Program-made: the position numbers and the translations under genes | Part shown: positions 47,132-58,896 of the stretch, in pieces | Position numbering within the stretch: the first letter of the stretch is position 1 | Layout: the number at the start of each line of letters is the position of its first letter | The notes under the pieces: generated by a model | Told to the model about the DNA's origin: nothing | The model's input: only the letters and a program-made list of their open reading frames with translations | Databases searched by the model: none | Source of the DNA: Limonium bicolor | Lineage: Eukaryota > Streptophyta > Magnoliopsida > Caryophyllales > Plumbaginaceae | Assembly: GCA_023374045.1 (NCBI GenBank) | Contig: CM041778.1 | Span: forward strand, 289,765,533-289,829,532 | DNA length: 64,000 nt | Reading direction: 5' to 3'

Positions 47132-48976
47132 TGCAAACGATTTATTTGGTATATTAAAAACTAAGAAATATTCCTAGAATTCAATAATTCAAAAGATCGT
47201 CAGGTTGCAAAAATCCCGGTCGAAATAGTATAGTAATTAAAGAAGCGACCGGGGTGTCAATCCACGGGACTCGATGAGTAAGTCTAGCCTTAGGTATTGG
47301 TTAACTTAAAAAGGGGGTTTTTGTTTTGGTTTTGGGTTGCAAATAAATAACAGGAAAGTAAATAGCAGATAAAGTAAAGTGATAGTTTTGGGAGTGTGAA
47401 CGGTACTCTAGGTTCAGGGAGTTGTTTCGCTAGCTAGGTTCTGCATATTCTACTACTTAAGTGGAGACTTGGATCGGCTTGTAATTATCAATTATCTATT
47501 CTGTATTAAGTCTTAATTCCAGATAGCTCATCTAGACAGGACATGTAGTTCTAGTCGAGACCTAGCAAGTATATCTAGATGGCTTTAATGCACAGAATTA
47601 CTAGTCTGGTTGGTTCAATCCGGACTAAAGCTCCTAGTGACTAAAGTAATCTATCCGATTGCAATTATCACAGGTAACAGGTTAATAGGACCGTCAATGC
47701 TAATCACCTTATCTGATCATAACATGATTCGAGGGCTTATAATAACTTAGCAACGTTTATTAAAAGCACTTAAAAGCATTAACCTGAACAATCCAAATTG
47801 TCTCAACAAGCAGCAAAATAATGCAGAGTTTAACTAATTACAACATCCCTTCCCCTAGAGTAAATCCTTTAGCTAGACATAGCAATTATAATCATAAATG
47901 AGAGAGAGTTAGAAGAAATCATCTGTTACGAAGATCTTCTTGCTTGCTCCGTCCTTTGTCCTTGCTCCGTGCTAGCTTGAAGGTTGATCTCGGTGATAAT
48001 GGAGTGGATTGGGTGAAATGGGGCGAAAGTGGAATTTTGGTGAGGTTTGTGAGGTGTCCGGCTCCACAGGGTCGGACGTGAGGCGGACGTGAGATGTCCG
48101 GATCTGTCTGGGTCGGACGCGATCCGGACGTGGGTGGAATGAGCTTGTCCGGATCCGGACAAGGGTCGGACAAGGCTAAAATGCAGCGAAATGGATACGG
48201 GATGTGCGGAGGTTGACGAAGGTATTTGTGAGATAGCAGATGAATTGTGAGTGAATCGTGAGTGAGCTATGCAGGTTTATGGAGGAATAGATGAATGGAG
48301 ATGGAGCGTATGGTGAGTGAGAGGATTAGAGAGGAAGAGATGACTGTGAAGTCAGGTACGATTTGAAATGAAGGTAGAGGGTGGTTTATATAGGAATAGG
48401 ATTCAGACATGTATTGGTGGAAGTTTGGTAAAGCATAACTTGATTGAGGCATTGATTGAGGATGGAGCGTAGTTAATAATAGTTGCAGTGCGCCGCTCCT
48501 GTGTTTCCATACCGACTGTCTGTTCGCTGCTCGATAATGAGCCGCGTGCATTTTTATTTTTCAATTCTGTGTGACGTCCGGATCGTGTCCGGATCGTGTC
48601 CGGATCCGGACGTGACACAGAGTTTTAGATCTGAAACGCGAACTCTCGGATCTGGAATTTTAGTCATGTCCGGCTTGCGTCCGGCCCAATCAGATCCGGA
48701 CAAGAGATGTCCGGCTTTGTGTCCGGCCAAACTGATCCGGACAAGACCAATTTTGGTCTCTTCTCCTGATTTGTTCCCCGTTTGTTGGGTTGTAATCCTT
48801 ATGATGTATAATCTTTATTTCCTGGGTTTTTCCTGCATTTAACATATATAACACATCAATTCTTATCAAAACATCAATCTTAGGAAAAACACATAATAAG
48901 TGGGAAACATTGCCTGAATTGTTACAAATTATAAGGTATTTAAACCCTAAAAAGCCTATATGTTTCACACTTATCA
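47132..48976 (-). repeat. 3' LTR of element III
   Basis: TGCAAACGATT ... CACTTATCA on the plus strand. Contains GTCCGGA/TCCGGAC inverted-repeat clusters at 48050-48190 and 48572-48745; the second has one extra 12-bp unit relative to the other LTR. Confidence 0.95.
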
Positions 48977-51189
48977 ACTTCCTCACACTTAAGCTTTTGC
49001 TTGTCCTCAAGCAAAATAAGAATAAGAATATCTCTAAAACCTTCAAATAATCTCAAATTTGAAACAAGTGCAGGGCGAAATCAAACCAAGTGATAAATGA
49101 AAGAATAATCTCGCTCTCTGAGGTAGGTTTTCACAAACAGTGAAGCAGGAACAATTTTTGTAAAAGCATAGAGAAACTAGATTGTAGAAAACAAGTTAAC
49201 TTAGCTTGGGACTTTCCACCATTTTCATTCCTCTAACCTTTGGATGACAAGGGGTGTGAAGTAATGCCTTATTCCGCAATACCTTTCAACACCACGTACT
49301 CGTGATCAAAAACAAAAATTAAACTGCAATGAATTTTTCTTTCACATGCAAAAATATTCTTCTTCCAAGAATTATATACAAAAAACGAAATATTGTGAAT
49401 TGCAGAGTTTATTCCGTAACCCAGACTTTTCTCTCTATCCATGTAACGGTGTTGGGCCAACTATCCCAGATCACGAGACCTTAGGTAGATAGGTGATAAG
49501 GCACCCTTAAGACTTAATAACCGGATAGACGAGGCCTGCTATTGTTAGGAAAAAAATTTTGATCAGTGGAGTACCTTGCCTTACCCTTTTCATTCCAAAC
49601 ATTCACTTCATTTCCAAAATCCCAAGCTAAAATAATCTGGTTTCCACAATTAGCCAATCTACCAGATTTTTAGTGAAAAGAGAGTATTTTTAAATAAAAC
49701 TTTTTATACAAACCTCATCAAACAAAAAGATTCCTACGGTTTTCACTTTGGTTTAAAACACTCGGTGTGCACAGGCATTAGAGAAGCAAAAAGCAAGTGT
49801 GGCATTAAAGAACAATTAGCATGTTTTCAGGGAAAGGTCTCTCCTTCCTCACACTTAAGATGAGCAATGTCCTCATTGGTCAACGAAGAAAAACAGAGAA
49901 AAGAGCTTTCAAAACATGCTATACTCATAATAGATGCATATGCCATAATAACCCTCAACGCAACAAATGTGGAACAGCAAATAAGTGAAATTATGAACAG
50001 AGACTCCCCTGGTATTATAGATTGAGGAAGATGTTCTTCCTCACACTTGAATTTTGGCAGGGGTCGAGAGATTCCTTATGAGTCACAGACAGTATATGTT
50101 GTGTGCAGATTAAGAGTTGCTAATTTTCACTGACAAGTACAACCACAGAATAAAGTGCATTAACTCGAACTACAGAGAATATTTGAATCGAATGAATCAT
50201 ATTTAGAGAAAGAATACTCCCCATAGTTTAAGCTTAGCAGACATTCGCAAGTAGTGTGGTTCCATTTCCTGTACTTATAGCCATTTGTTTCGCAGTAGAG
50301 GTGACATGTAAAGTAACATTTTAGAACGCTGCACTGCTCAGAGAAACAAGAAATTTAGCAATTTAGAATTTAAAACACTGCTGAATATATCAATACCACT
50401 TCTCCTGCAGTCCCATGTTTCCGTTAGTCTTAACAAACAAAAGTAAAAATAAGTCAAAGAAAAAGAAAAGAAAAATACAGAAAAACCAACAAAAGAGAAG
50501 AAAGCAGTAAAAATAGAGTGGCTATCACTGAGGCGGTGGGGTGGTGGTGGTGGCTGTGGTGCGGGAGGAGTAACAATGGGAGTTTTGTGCTGGTTCGTAG
50601 CGTCGGGACGGAGGAAGAGGAATCGAGAAGAAGAAAAAGAAAAAGAAGGAAGAAAGAAAATTAAAACCGGCGCGCGTCTTGTCCGGATTGAGTCCGGATC
50701 CGGACGACTTGGTTTGTGGTGACCGGATTGTGTCCGGCGGTTGAGCCGGACACGTGAAACTTTTTTTTATATATTAAATTAATTAAAACCACTACTAAAA
50801 CACCTCATCATATAAATGAATTATTCACAAAAATAAACAAAATAAACAAACACACGGAATGCAGAAATTAAATAGCAGAGTGTTTAAGGACTCCCTGATC
50901 CTTGATGAAATTGCCATGATTCTTCCTCACACTTGAGTTCAGTTTAGCATTAGAGTGAATTACCTGAAAGATTAAATCTGCAAAACCAGAAGAACTCAAG
51001 TGGAACCAGAAACCATTAGTATAAATAAGAGCCATGGCTCTTTCAATTTGCACAAAGTGATTAACACTCTGCTAAATAAGAACAAAAGAGGAAAATATTA
51101 ACTAAACCAAGGAAGAGATACAAACCGGTGGGTTGCCTCCCACCAAGCTGCCCGGAGTTAAAGTCTCTGGCTAGACTTTACAGAGAGGG
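48977..51189 (-). other. 3' untranslated region of element III
   Basis: No env-like frame. TTCCTCACACTT, i.e. purine-rich AAGTGTGAGGAA on the coding strand, occurs four times (48979-48990, 49845-49856, 50037-50048, 50923-50934); the first is the polypurine tract next to the LTR. 50681-50752 repeats the GTCCGGAT(C)CGGAC motifs of the LTR cluster. 50430-50660 is purine-rich. Confidence 0.75.
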
Positions 51190-52540
51190 TCAAGGAGGGC
51201 CGCCACAGCAGCTAGCAATAGCTTTCTTCAGTTGAAGTACCATTGCTGGCGGCTTTTTGGATGCTTTGGGAGGTGCTGCAACACAGATAGCAGAGATAGA
51301 ATTTATGGAATTGGAGCTTTCAATCAGGGATATACCTGGTGCAGGAGGCTGAGAAAAAGTATCGCCTAGGTACTTCTTCAATCGAGCACCATTTACTTTG
51401 AATACTTCTCCTGTCTTATTCTCTAGCTCATAAGCACCATAAGTAGTGATCCCCACAACTTTGAATGGACCTGCCCAATGTGATTTCAACTTACCAGGAA
51501 AGAGGCGCAGCCTGGAATTATAGAGCAACACTAGATCCCCTACTTTGAATTCTCTCTTATGGATCATCTGATCATGGATTCTCTTTGTGCGCTCCTTATA
51601 AATTCTGGAACTGTCATAGGCTTGTTCTCTGAGTTCCTCTAGTTCAGATAGTTGAAATTTTCTTTTCTCTCCAGCAGTGTGCATATCAAAATTTAGGGCT
51701 TTCAATGCCCAGTAAGCTTTGTGCTCTAATTCGACTGGAAGATGGCAAGCTTTTCCATACACAAGTTTAAAAGGAGACATACCTATAGGAGTCTTGAAAG
51801 CAGTCCGGTATGCCCACAAAGCATCATCTAGCTTAACTGACCAATCCTTCCTTGATGCATTTACAGTCTTTTGTAGGATCCATTTCAGCTCGCGATTAGT
51901 CACTTCTGCCAGGCCATTAGTTTGGGGGTGGTAAGGTAGTGCCACCTTGTGAGTCACCCCATATTTAGTCATTAAGGAGTCGAATGCTCGGTTGCAGAAG
52001 TGGGAGCCACCATCACTGATAATTGCCCTGGGCACCCCGAATCTGGTGAATATTTTTCTTCAGGAATTTCACCACTGTTTGGAATCAGCATTGTGGCATG
52101 GAATAGCTTCTACCCACTTGGAGACATAATCCACAGCTACTAGGATATGGTTTCCATGAGATGAAGGAAAAGGGCCTGTGAAATTATGCCCCAAACATCA
52201 AAAAGTTCTACCTCAAGAATACCTTTCTGAGGCATCTCATGCTTTCTGGAGATGTTTCCCATCCTCTGACAGGGGTCACAATGGGAACAGAAATGGTGGA
52301 CATCTTTATGTAGAGTAGGCCAGTAGAATCCACACTCCAATATCTTTGCAGCTGTTCTTGTATAACCATGATGGCCACCTGCTCTTTAGCATGACAGAAT
52401 TCGATTACACTCTGGATCTCCTTATCTGGAAGACATCGCCTCATCAAGCCATCAGCACAGATCCTAAACAGATATGGATCCTCCCAGATAATGGCGGGTT
52501 TCTGACAAGAATTTCTTCCTCTGGTTATAGCTGTAGTCAT
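51190..52540 (-). CDS. pol: Athila integrase (frameshifted)
   Basis: The N-terminal zinc-binding region is split over two frames (FCH near 52390; [12 protein letters not shown] near 52285). The usual first catalytic segment (Gly-Ile-Asp-Phe after FDVWG) is destroyed by a small deletion near 52183. From 52035 a 281-residue frame is clean: ISDGGSHF (second Asp), [14 protein letters not shown] (catalytic Glu) and the GPF/KV region (WAGPFKVV). It cannot be active as it stands. Confidence 0.88.
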
Positions 52541-52749
52541 GAGGAATTAAACCAGTAGCAAGATAATTAACTAAGTCAGCATACCATGGTTCATCTACTT
52601 TTCCAATTTGAACACCGTCTCATCAGGAAGAATTCGTTGATGGGATTCCATCATCAGGGATATCAAGTCTAGATAGGTGATCAGCAACTCCGTTCAGCTT
52701 CCCCTTTTTATCCACAACTTCTAAATTAAATTCTTGGAGAAGTAAGATC

Positions 52750-52951
52750 CACCTCAGAAGTCTTGGTTTCGATTCATTCTTCTGAAAAAGTACTTGAGGG
52801 CTGAATGATCTGTGTGGACTATCACCTTGCCAAGCAGATATGGTCGAAACTTGTCCAGAGCAAACACCACAGCTAGCAACTCCTTCTCTGTAGTATAATT
52901 TTTCTGTGCATCAATTAAGGTCTTGCTAGCATAAGTGATTACCCTCAGCAT
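52750..52951 (-). CDS. pol: Athila RNase H fragment
   Basis: [20 protein letters not shown] and [13 protein letters not shown] are the E- and D-containing RNase H motifs. The preceding D-containing segment (MTDASDYAVG) is in another phase, separated by an apparent one-base deletion near 52980. The downstream part to about 52560 contains stops and shifts and is not readable as one frame. Confidence 0.8.
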
Positions 52952-53003
52952 CTTATCTTTCTTCTGACATAGTGCGGCCCAACAGCATAGTCACTCGCAT
53001 CCG

Positions 53004-54377
53004 TCATGATCTCAAATGGTTCAGACCAATCCGGTGGGACCACAATGGTGCTGAACAGAGCTTCTCTTTGATAGTCTGAAATGCTGTCAAGCACTCCTCT
53101 GTGAACTGAAATTTGATATCCTTCTGTAGCAGATCTGACAGGGGTTTGGCAATTTTTGAGAAGTCCTGTATAAACCTCCTGTAAAACCCTGCATGACCAA
53201 GAAAAGATCTTACATCTTTAACTGAAGTTGGTGGGGGCAGTTTTTCTATTACCTCGATCTTGGCCTTGTCCACCTGGAGGCCTTCTCTTGACACCTTATG
53301 CCCAAGTACAATTCCTTCTTGTACCATGAAATGGCACTTCTCCCAATTTAGCACAAGGTTAGTGTCCTCACAGCGAGCCAAGATCTGGTCTAATTGCTCC
53401 AGACAAACATCGAAGCTTTGTCCATAGACAGAGAAGTCGTCCATGAACACTTCAATACTTTTCTCAATAAATTCATTAAAAATAGCCATCATACATCTCT
53501 GAAATGTGGCTGGAGCATTGCAGAGACCAAAGGGCATCCTCCTGTAAGCAAAAGTACCATAAGGACAGGTGAAGGTAGTCTTCTCCTGATCTTCTGGCGC
53601 AATGGGAATCTGGAAATAACCGTTGTACCCATCAAGGAAGCAGTAGAACTCTTTCCCTGCTAACCGCTCCAACATTTGATCAATAAATGGTAGTGGGAAA
53701 TGGTCCTTCCTTGTGGCCTCATTCAAGCGCCGGTAATCGATGCACATCCTCCAACCTGTGGTTTGCCTCTGGGGTACCAATTCACCTTTCTCATTTGGCA
53801 CTGCAACTATCCCCCCTTTCTTTGGAACAACCTGGACTGGAGATACCCACTGGCTGTCAGAAATAGGGTAGATAATACCTGCATCAAGAAGCTTTAGTAC
53901 CTCGGCCTTGACCACCTCCTGTAGATTTGGATTCAACCTTCTCTGAGGCTGTCTCACTGCCTTGTAGTTTTCCTCCATATGAATCCGGTGTGTGCAGAAA
54001 CCCGGATTAATTCCCTTGATGTCAGCAACTGTCCATCCCATGGCACTCTTATGTTTCTTTAGCACCTCCAGGAGTCTAATTTCCTGCGAAACAGACAAAG
54101 ATGCAGAGATAATAACAGGCAGGGTGTTACCCTCTGCCAAGAAAACATATTTAAGATGGGAAGGGAGAGATTTAAGTTCCAAGGTAGGAGGCTTCTCTAT
54201 TGAAGGTATGGGTCTTTGGATGGATCGTTCCAACTTTTCTACAGGAGGAGAGGAGGAACGAAAGTATGATTTCCCGTGATTCAGCTGCTGGACGACCGAG
54301 GCCATCTCAAGACTGTCTTTGTCATCCTCAATGGATCGACTTATTACCTGTTCTAAAGTATCAGAAAACTTAAACAA
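53004..54377 (-). CDS. pol: Athila reverse transcriptase
   Basis: 457 codons; RT fold about 170-370 with MCIDYRRLNEATRKDHFPLP (211-230), MPFGLCNAPATFQ (281-293) and the active-site FMDD (311-314), then VLGHKVS and FLGHAGFYRRFI. Residues are intact, but the frame is lost at about 53035 (after LCSAP), where the sequence for RNase H continues one phase away. Confidence 0.92.
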   Translation of the reverse strand: MFKFSDTLEQVISRSIEDDKDSLEMASVVQQLNHGKSYFRSSSPPVEKLERSIQRPIPSIEKPPTLELKSLPSHLKYVFLAEGNTLPVIISASLSVSQEIRLLEVLKKHKSAMGWTVADIKGINPGFCTHRIHMEENYKAVRQPQRRLNPNLQEVVKAEVLKLLDAGIIYPISDSQWVSPVQVVPKKGGIVAVPNEKGELVPQRQTTGWRMCIDYRRLNEATRKDHFPLPFIDQMLERLAGKEFYCFLDGYNGYFQIPIAPEDQEKTTFTCPYGTFAYRRMPFGLCNAPATFQRCMMAIFNEFIEKSIEVFMDDFSVYGQSFDVCLEQLDQILARCEDTNLVLNWEKCHFMVQEGIVLGHKVSREGLQVDKAKIEVIEKLPPPTSVKDVRSFLGHAGFYRRFIQDFSKIAKPLSDLLQKDIKFQFTEECLTAFQTIKEKLCSAPLWSHRIGLNHLRS

Positions 54378-54444
54378 AGAATTAAAAGAATCAGTACTCC
54401 TATAGGTGTAGTCATCATCAAGATCATAAGAATTATCAATTAAA

Positions 54445-55581
54445 TCAGCAGAAAACAGCTTGAGAAGAAGTGTTTTTCCGCATCATCTTATTTATATCAA
54501 AGCTTAATTCTTCATCATGGAATTTCAAGGTAATCTTCCCCTTGTCAACATCAATAACAGTCTTTGCAGTTCTGAGGAAAGGTCTACCTAGAATCAGAGG
54601 TACCTCAACATCTTCATCCATGTCAAGGATCACAAAATCAGCGGGGAAGAAAAACTTACCCACACTAACAACTACATTTTCAACCATACCTCTGGGTGTG
54701 ATCGATGATCTATCAGCCAACTGGAGTCTGAAATGAATGGGAACGAGCTCACCCGCATGAAGCTTTTTAAACATGGTGTATGGCATCAGGTTGATGCTCG
54801 CTCCTAGATCGCAGAGACCGTATCCGCAATCCATGTCTCCAATTGAACAGGGGATGATGGGCTGACCAGGATCACCACGCTTTGGAGGCAGCATCTGTCG
54901 AAGAGCTGCTGAACAAGTTTCGGTCAGCTGGATGGTGTCCTTCTCTTTATATTTCCTCTTATTCGAAATCAGATCCTTTACAAATTTAGCATAATTCGGC
55001 ATCTGCTTAATCGCATCAATAAGAGGGATATTAATAGTCAGCTTTCTAAAAACATCTAAAAATCTTCCAAATTGCTCATCGAGCTCTCGCTCTTTGAGTC
55101 GGTTTGGAAATGGAAGTTCCTTTGCAGATATTTTCCCCTTTTTATTTTTAACAGCAGTAGAAAGAGAGGAAGAAGGAATAGGAGCCTGGGTCTCCTCAGA
55201 AACTACCTCAGGAGGGGCGGGATGCCCTGATGGTGCACCGGCGGTATTAGAAAGAGGCTCGGTCTCTTCATCAGTACGGCTTCCTGCCACTTGGTCTTTT
55301 AAATTCCTCCCACTTCTCAGAGTAACTGCTGCTGCTTCAGAATCCTCGCAGTCTTCGTCTGAGACCGACACTGCCTTCAACTGCTCTTTTGGATTGGTTT
55401 CTGGTTGGGAAGGCAATGATCCAGAAGGTCTCTGCTGCATGAGGAATTGAGTCAACTGACTCATTGTTCCTTGCATCTCCACCATGGCGTTCTCTAGTTT
55501 CTGGTTGATTACCGTTTGCTGTTCTTGAGAAGCCATCAGCTTATCCACCATCTCTCTTAGATTTGCATTGTTTGAGCTCAA
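54445..55581 (-). CDS. pro: Athila protease region
   Basis: 378 codons. Residues 1-50 carry the coiled-coil-like Gag/linker text, then an acidic linker. The retropepsin domain is about 220-370 with the active-site loop CDLGASINLMPY (catalytic Asp at residue 258, intact) and LILGRPFLRTA as the second hallmark. The ORF stops in the linker to RT, where the frame changes between 54445 and 54377. Confidence 0.9.
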   Translation of the reverse strand: MSSNNANLREMVDKLMASQEQQTVINQKLENAMVEMQGTMSQLTQFLMQQRPSGSLPSQPETNPKEQLKAVSVSDEDCEDSEAAAVTLRSGRNLKDQVAGSRTDEETEPLSNTAGAPSGHPAPPEVVSEETQAPIPSSSLSTAVKNKKGKISAKELPFPNRLKERELDEQFGRFLDVFRKLTINIPLIDAIKQMPNYAKFVKDLISNKRKYKEKDTIQLTETCSAALRQMLPPKRGDPGQPIIPCSIGDMDCGYGLCDLGASINLMPYTMFKKLHAGELVPIHFRLQLADRSSITPRGMVENVVVSVGKFFFPADFVILDMDEDVEVPLILGRPFLRTAKTVIDVDKGKITLKFHDEELSFDINKMMRKNTSSQAVFC

Positions 55582-55590
55582 CGATGGTTG

Positions 55591-55920
55591 CTAAGCTTGA
55601 GGTTGCTGTGGCTGGAATTGATTATATTGAGGCCTTGAAAAACCGGGTGGTCCCCCCTGATTCGTCCTCTGAGGCTGCAATTGATGTGAATTTAATGCAT
55701 TGTTAGGATTTCCATACCTCAGATTTTGGTGCTGGTTCTGCACCCAGGGTTGCCTGTTGTTGAACTGGCCTATTACATTGGCCTCCTCGGTTTGCCTCAT
55801 CTCGGCGACTAGTGGGCAGTCTTCATAGTCGTGTGCATCCCCACACTGAGAGCAGCAAGCTTCATTCGTAGAGATTTTCTTGGCGATTGCCTGGTGGTTG
55901 GCCCCATGGTGAGTGTTCAA
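55591..55920 (-). CDS. gag: Athila Gag, zinc-knuckle part (shifted frame)
   Basis: CSQCGDAHDYEDC is the single CX2CX3HX4C knuckle usual in Athila, followed by a Gln/Asn/Pro-rich tail. The frame is broken by TAG at 55593-55591; after it the same phase continues into the protease ORF, so one nonsense codon separates them. Confidence 0.85.
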   Translation of the reverse strand: MNTHHGANHQAIAKKISTNEACCSQCGDAHDYEDCPLVAEMRQTEEANVIGQFNNRQPWVQNQHQNLRYGNPNNALNSHQLQPQRTNQGGPPGFSRPQYNQFQPQQPQA

Positions 55921-56842
55921 GCATTTTCGCCATGCTTCCCATCGTGGTCCTCATCTGTGCTTGCTCGGAGGCTAGTTGTTCCATCATCGGGTCTGGAGCT
56001 CCGGAAGAACTCTGACCTATTGAGAATACTCGTCCTCCACTATTGCTCCATTGGCGAAGCTCCTCACAATAGGACTCCATAGCTGCCATGAACTCCTCCC
56101 CACTTTTTGCTAGCAAGTTTCCTCTATGGCGGATCTTATCTCTCCTCTGTTCGTCTTTTAACCCCTGGAAGAATCCCTGAGCTAGTGAAGTGATGTCCTG
56201 ACCATGGTGAGGGCACTGTCGGAGTAGCTCTTTGAATCGGTCCCACGCCTCACAGACTGTCTCACTACCCTTCTGTTTGAATGCCATTAGGTCGGTAATC
56301 ATTTGTCGTGTCCGGGAGATGGGAATGTACTTCTCGTAGAATTTGTCCATCATCTGCTCCCAGGTGGTAATGATGCCTGGCGGTAGTCTGTGGAACCATT
56401 TCGAGGCTTCTCCTGACAAGCTGTGCTGGAACAGGCTCAATCTGGCGTACTCCTCCAATCCTTGAGATAGGCCAAGAGAGTCCAAGTGCACAAGAAAGCG
56501 ATGTACATGGTCCAATGTATCCGATGGGTCAGCACCTGAAAAAGTACCTGCAGGGTGATTTCTAACCGCATTGGATTGGTGAGAAGGTTTTACCTTTTGC
56601 CAATCGGCTATAAGTTCTGCAGTTAGATTGGGTAGAACCACTGGCCCTCGTCTTGGTGTTGCTGGTGGTCTGTTTATCCTTCCCATTGTGTACTGGGTCA
56701 CTGCACCTCCTCCAATTTGGTCATGATTTGCCGCCATGTCGAAGTCAAGCTGCCTTCTTGCTCTCAGAGCTTGGAGGTAGACTCTTTCGATTTCGGGATC
56801 GAAGTCTGTATCCGGGGGACCAGTTGAGCGCGTTCTGCGCAT
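55862..56842 (-). CDS. gag: Athila Gag, N-terminal and capsid part
   Basis: Begins MRRTRSTGPPDTDFD. The Retrotrans_gag region spans roughly residues 95-260 (GADPSDTLDHVHRF, LFQHSLSGEASKWFHRLPPG, WEQMMDKFYEKYIP, AWDRFKELLRQCPHHG), all standard for Athila capsid. Near residue 305 (about 55925) the true reading continues in another phase: one extra base (or two lost) leads to the zinc-knuckle frame, so the last 20 or so residues of this ORF are out of frame. Forms particles in the cytoplasm in intact relatives. Confidence 0.9.
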   Translation of the reverse strand: MRRTRSTGPPDTDFDPEIERVYLQALRARRQLDFDMAANHDQIGGGAVTQYTMGRINRPPATPRRGPVVLPNLTAELIADWQKVKPSHQSNAVRNHPAGTFSGADPSDTLDHVHRFLVHLDSLGLSQGLEEYARLSLFQHSLSGEASKWFHRLPPGIITTWEQMMDKFYEKYIPISRTRQMITDLMAFKQKGSETVCEAWDRFKELLRQCPHHGQDITSLAQGFFQGLKDEQRRDKIRHRGNLLAKSGEEFMAAMESYCEELRQWSNSGGRVFSIGQSSSGAPDPMMEQLASEQAQMRTTMGSMAKMLEHSPWGQPPGNRQENLYE

Positions 56843-57028
56843 CCACTAGGTGCTTATAATCAGCCCGAGAAAAAGGAACAAAATGAGTGAGTTTTAAAGT
56901 AATGAAAATAATTGAATAAAATGGCACACAAAATAAAATCAAAATATATTACAAAACAAGCGATTATAAACAGTGTGTTGTGATAAAGTAACAAATTAAC
57001 CAAGGCTAGGGACTAGACAAAAGTCAAG

Positions 57029-57046
57029 TCCCCGGCAACGGCGCCA
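57029..57046 (-). other. Primer binding site of element III
   Basis: TGGCGCCGTTGCCGGGGA on the minus strand, the classical Athila/Tat primer site, three bases from the LTR. Confidence 0.93.
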
Positions 57047-57049
57047 TTT

Positions 57050-58891
57050 TGCAAACGATTTATTTGGTATATTAAAAACTAAGAAATATTCCTAGAATTC
57101 AATAATTCAAAAGATCGTCAGGTTGCAAAAATCCCGGTCGAAATAGTATAGTAATTAAAGAAGCGACCGGGGTGTCAATCCACGGGACTCGATGAGTAAG
57201 TCTAGCCTTAGGTATTGGTTAACTTAAAAAGGGGGTTTTTGTTTTGGTTTTGGGTTGCAAATAAATAACAGGAAAGTAAATAGCAGATAAAGTAAAGTGA
57301 TAGTTTTGGGAGTGTGAACGGTACTCTAGGTTCAGGGAGTTGTTTCGCTAGCTAGGTTCTGCATATTCTACTACTTAAGTGGAGACTTGGATCGGCTTGT
57401 AATTCTCAATTATCTATTCTGTATTAAGTCTTAATTCCAGATAGCTCATCTAGACAGGACATGTAGTTCTAGTCTAGACCTAGCAAGTATATCTAGATGG
57501 CTTTAATGCACAGAATTACTAGTCTGGTTGGTTCAATCCGGACTAAAGCTCCTAGTGACTAAAGTAATCTATCCGATTGCAATTATCACAGGTAATAGGT
57601 TAATAGGACCGTCAATGCTAATCACCTTATCTGATCATAACATGATTCGAGGGCTTATAATAACTTAGCAACGTTTATTAAAAGCACTTAGAAGCATTAA
57701 CCTGAACAATCCAAATTGTCTCAACAAGCAGCAAAATAATGCAGAGTTTAACTAATTACAACATCCCTTCCCCTAGAGTAAATCCTTTTAGCTAGACATA
57801 GCAATTATAATCATAAATGAGAGAGAGAGTTAGAAGAAATCATCTGTTACGAAGATCTTCTTGCTTGCTCCGTCCTTTGTCCTTGCTCCGTGCTAGCTTG
57901 AAGGTTGATCTCGGTGATAATGGAGTGGATTGGGTGAAATGGGGCGAAAGTGGAAATTTTGGTGAGGTTTGTGAGGTGTCCGGCTCCACAGGGTCGGACG
58001 TGAGGCAGACGTGAGATGTCCGAATCTGTCTGGGTCGGACGCGATCCGGACGTGGGTGGAATGAGCTTGTCCGGATCCGGACAAGGGTCGGACAAGGCTA
58101 AAATGCAGCGAAATGGATACGGGATGTGAGCGGAGGTTGACGAAGGTATTTGTGAGATAGCAGATGAATTTGTGAGTGAATCGTGAGTGAGCTATGCAGG
58201 TTTATGGAGGAAATAGATGAATGGAGATGGAGCGTATGGTGAGTGAGAGGATTAGAGAGGAAGAGATGACTGTGAAGTCAGGTACGATTTGAAATGAAGG
58301 CAGAGGGTGGTTTGTATAGGAATAGGATTCAGACATGTATTGGTGGAAGTTTGGTAAAGCATAACTTGATTGAGGCATTGATTGAGGATGGAGTGTAGTT
58401 AATAATAGTTGCAGTGCGCCGCTCCCGTGTTTCCATACCGACTGTCTGTTCGCTGCTCGATAATGAGCCGCGTGCATTTTTATTTTTCAATTCTGTGTGA
58501 CGTCCGGATCGTGTCCGGATCCGGACGTGACACAGAGTTTTAGATCTGAAACGCGAACTCTCGGATCTGGAATTTTAGTCATGTCCGGCTTGCGTCCGGC
58601 CCAATCAGATCCGGACAAGAGATGTCCGGCTTTGTGTCCGGCCAAACTGATCCGGACAAGACCAATTTTGGTCTCTTCTCCTGATTTGTTCCCCGTTTGT
58701 TGTGTTGTAATCCTTATGATGTATAATCTTTATTTCCTGGGTTTTTCCTGCATTTAACATATATAACACATCAATTCTTATCAAAACATCAATCTTAGGA
58801 AAAACACATAATAACTGGGAAACATTGCCTGAATTGTTACAAATTATAAGGTAATTAAACCCTAAAAAGCCTATATGTTTCACACTTATCA
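57050..58891 (-). repeat. 5' LTR of element III
   Basis: Partner of 47132-48976; clusters at 57975-58095 and 58501-58660. Followed on the minus strand by AAA and the primer site. Confidence 0.95.
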
Positions 58892-58896
58892 CTAAT

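Larger units (their letters stand above)
47132..58891 (-). mobile_element. Element III: Athila LTR retrotransposon, complete but disabled
   Basis: Perfect target duplication CTAAT (47127-47131 and 58892-58896), LTRs of 1845 and 1842 bp, Athila primer site, then gag, protease, RT, RNase H and integrase on the minus strand. LTRs differ at roughly 15 bases plus small indels (under about one per cent), so insertion is recent; even so the reading frame is broken at least five times. No env-like third ORF is recognisable between integrase and the 3' LTR (51189-48977). Confidence 0.95.

Noticed and set aside
48977..51189. Env-like ORF expected in some Athila elements
   Set aside because: No frame longer than about 60 codons with membrane segments is present in this region.
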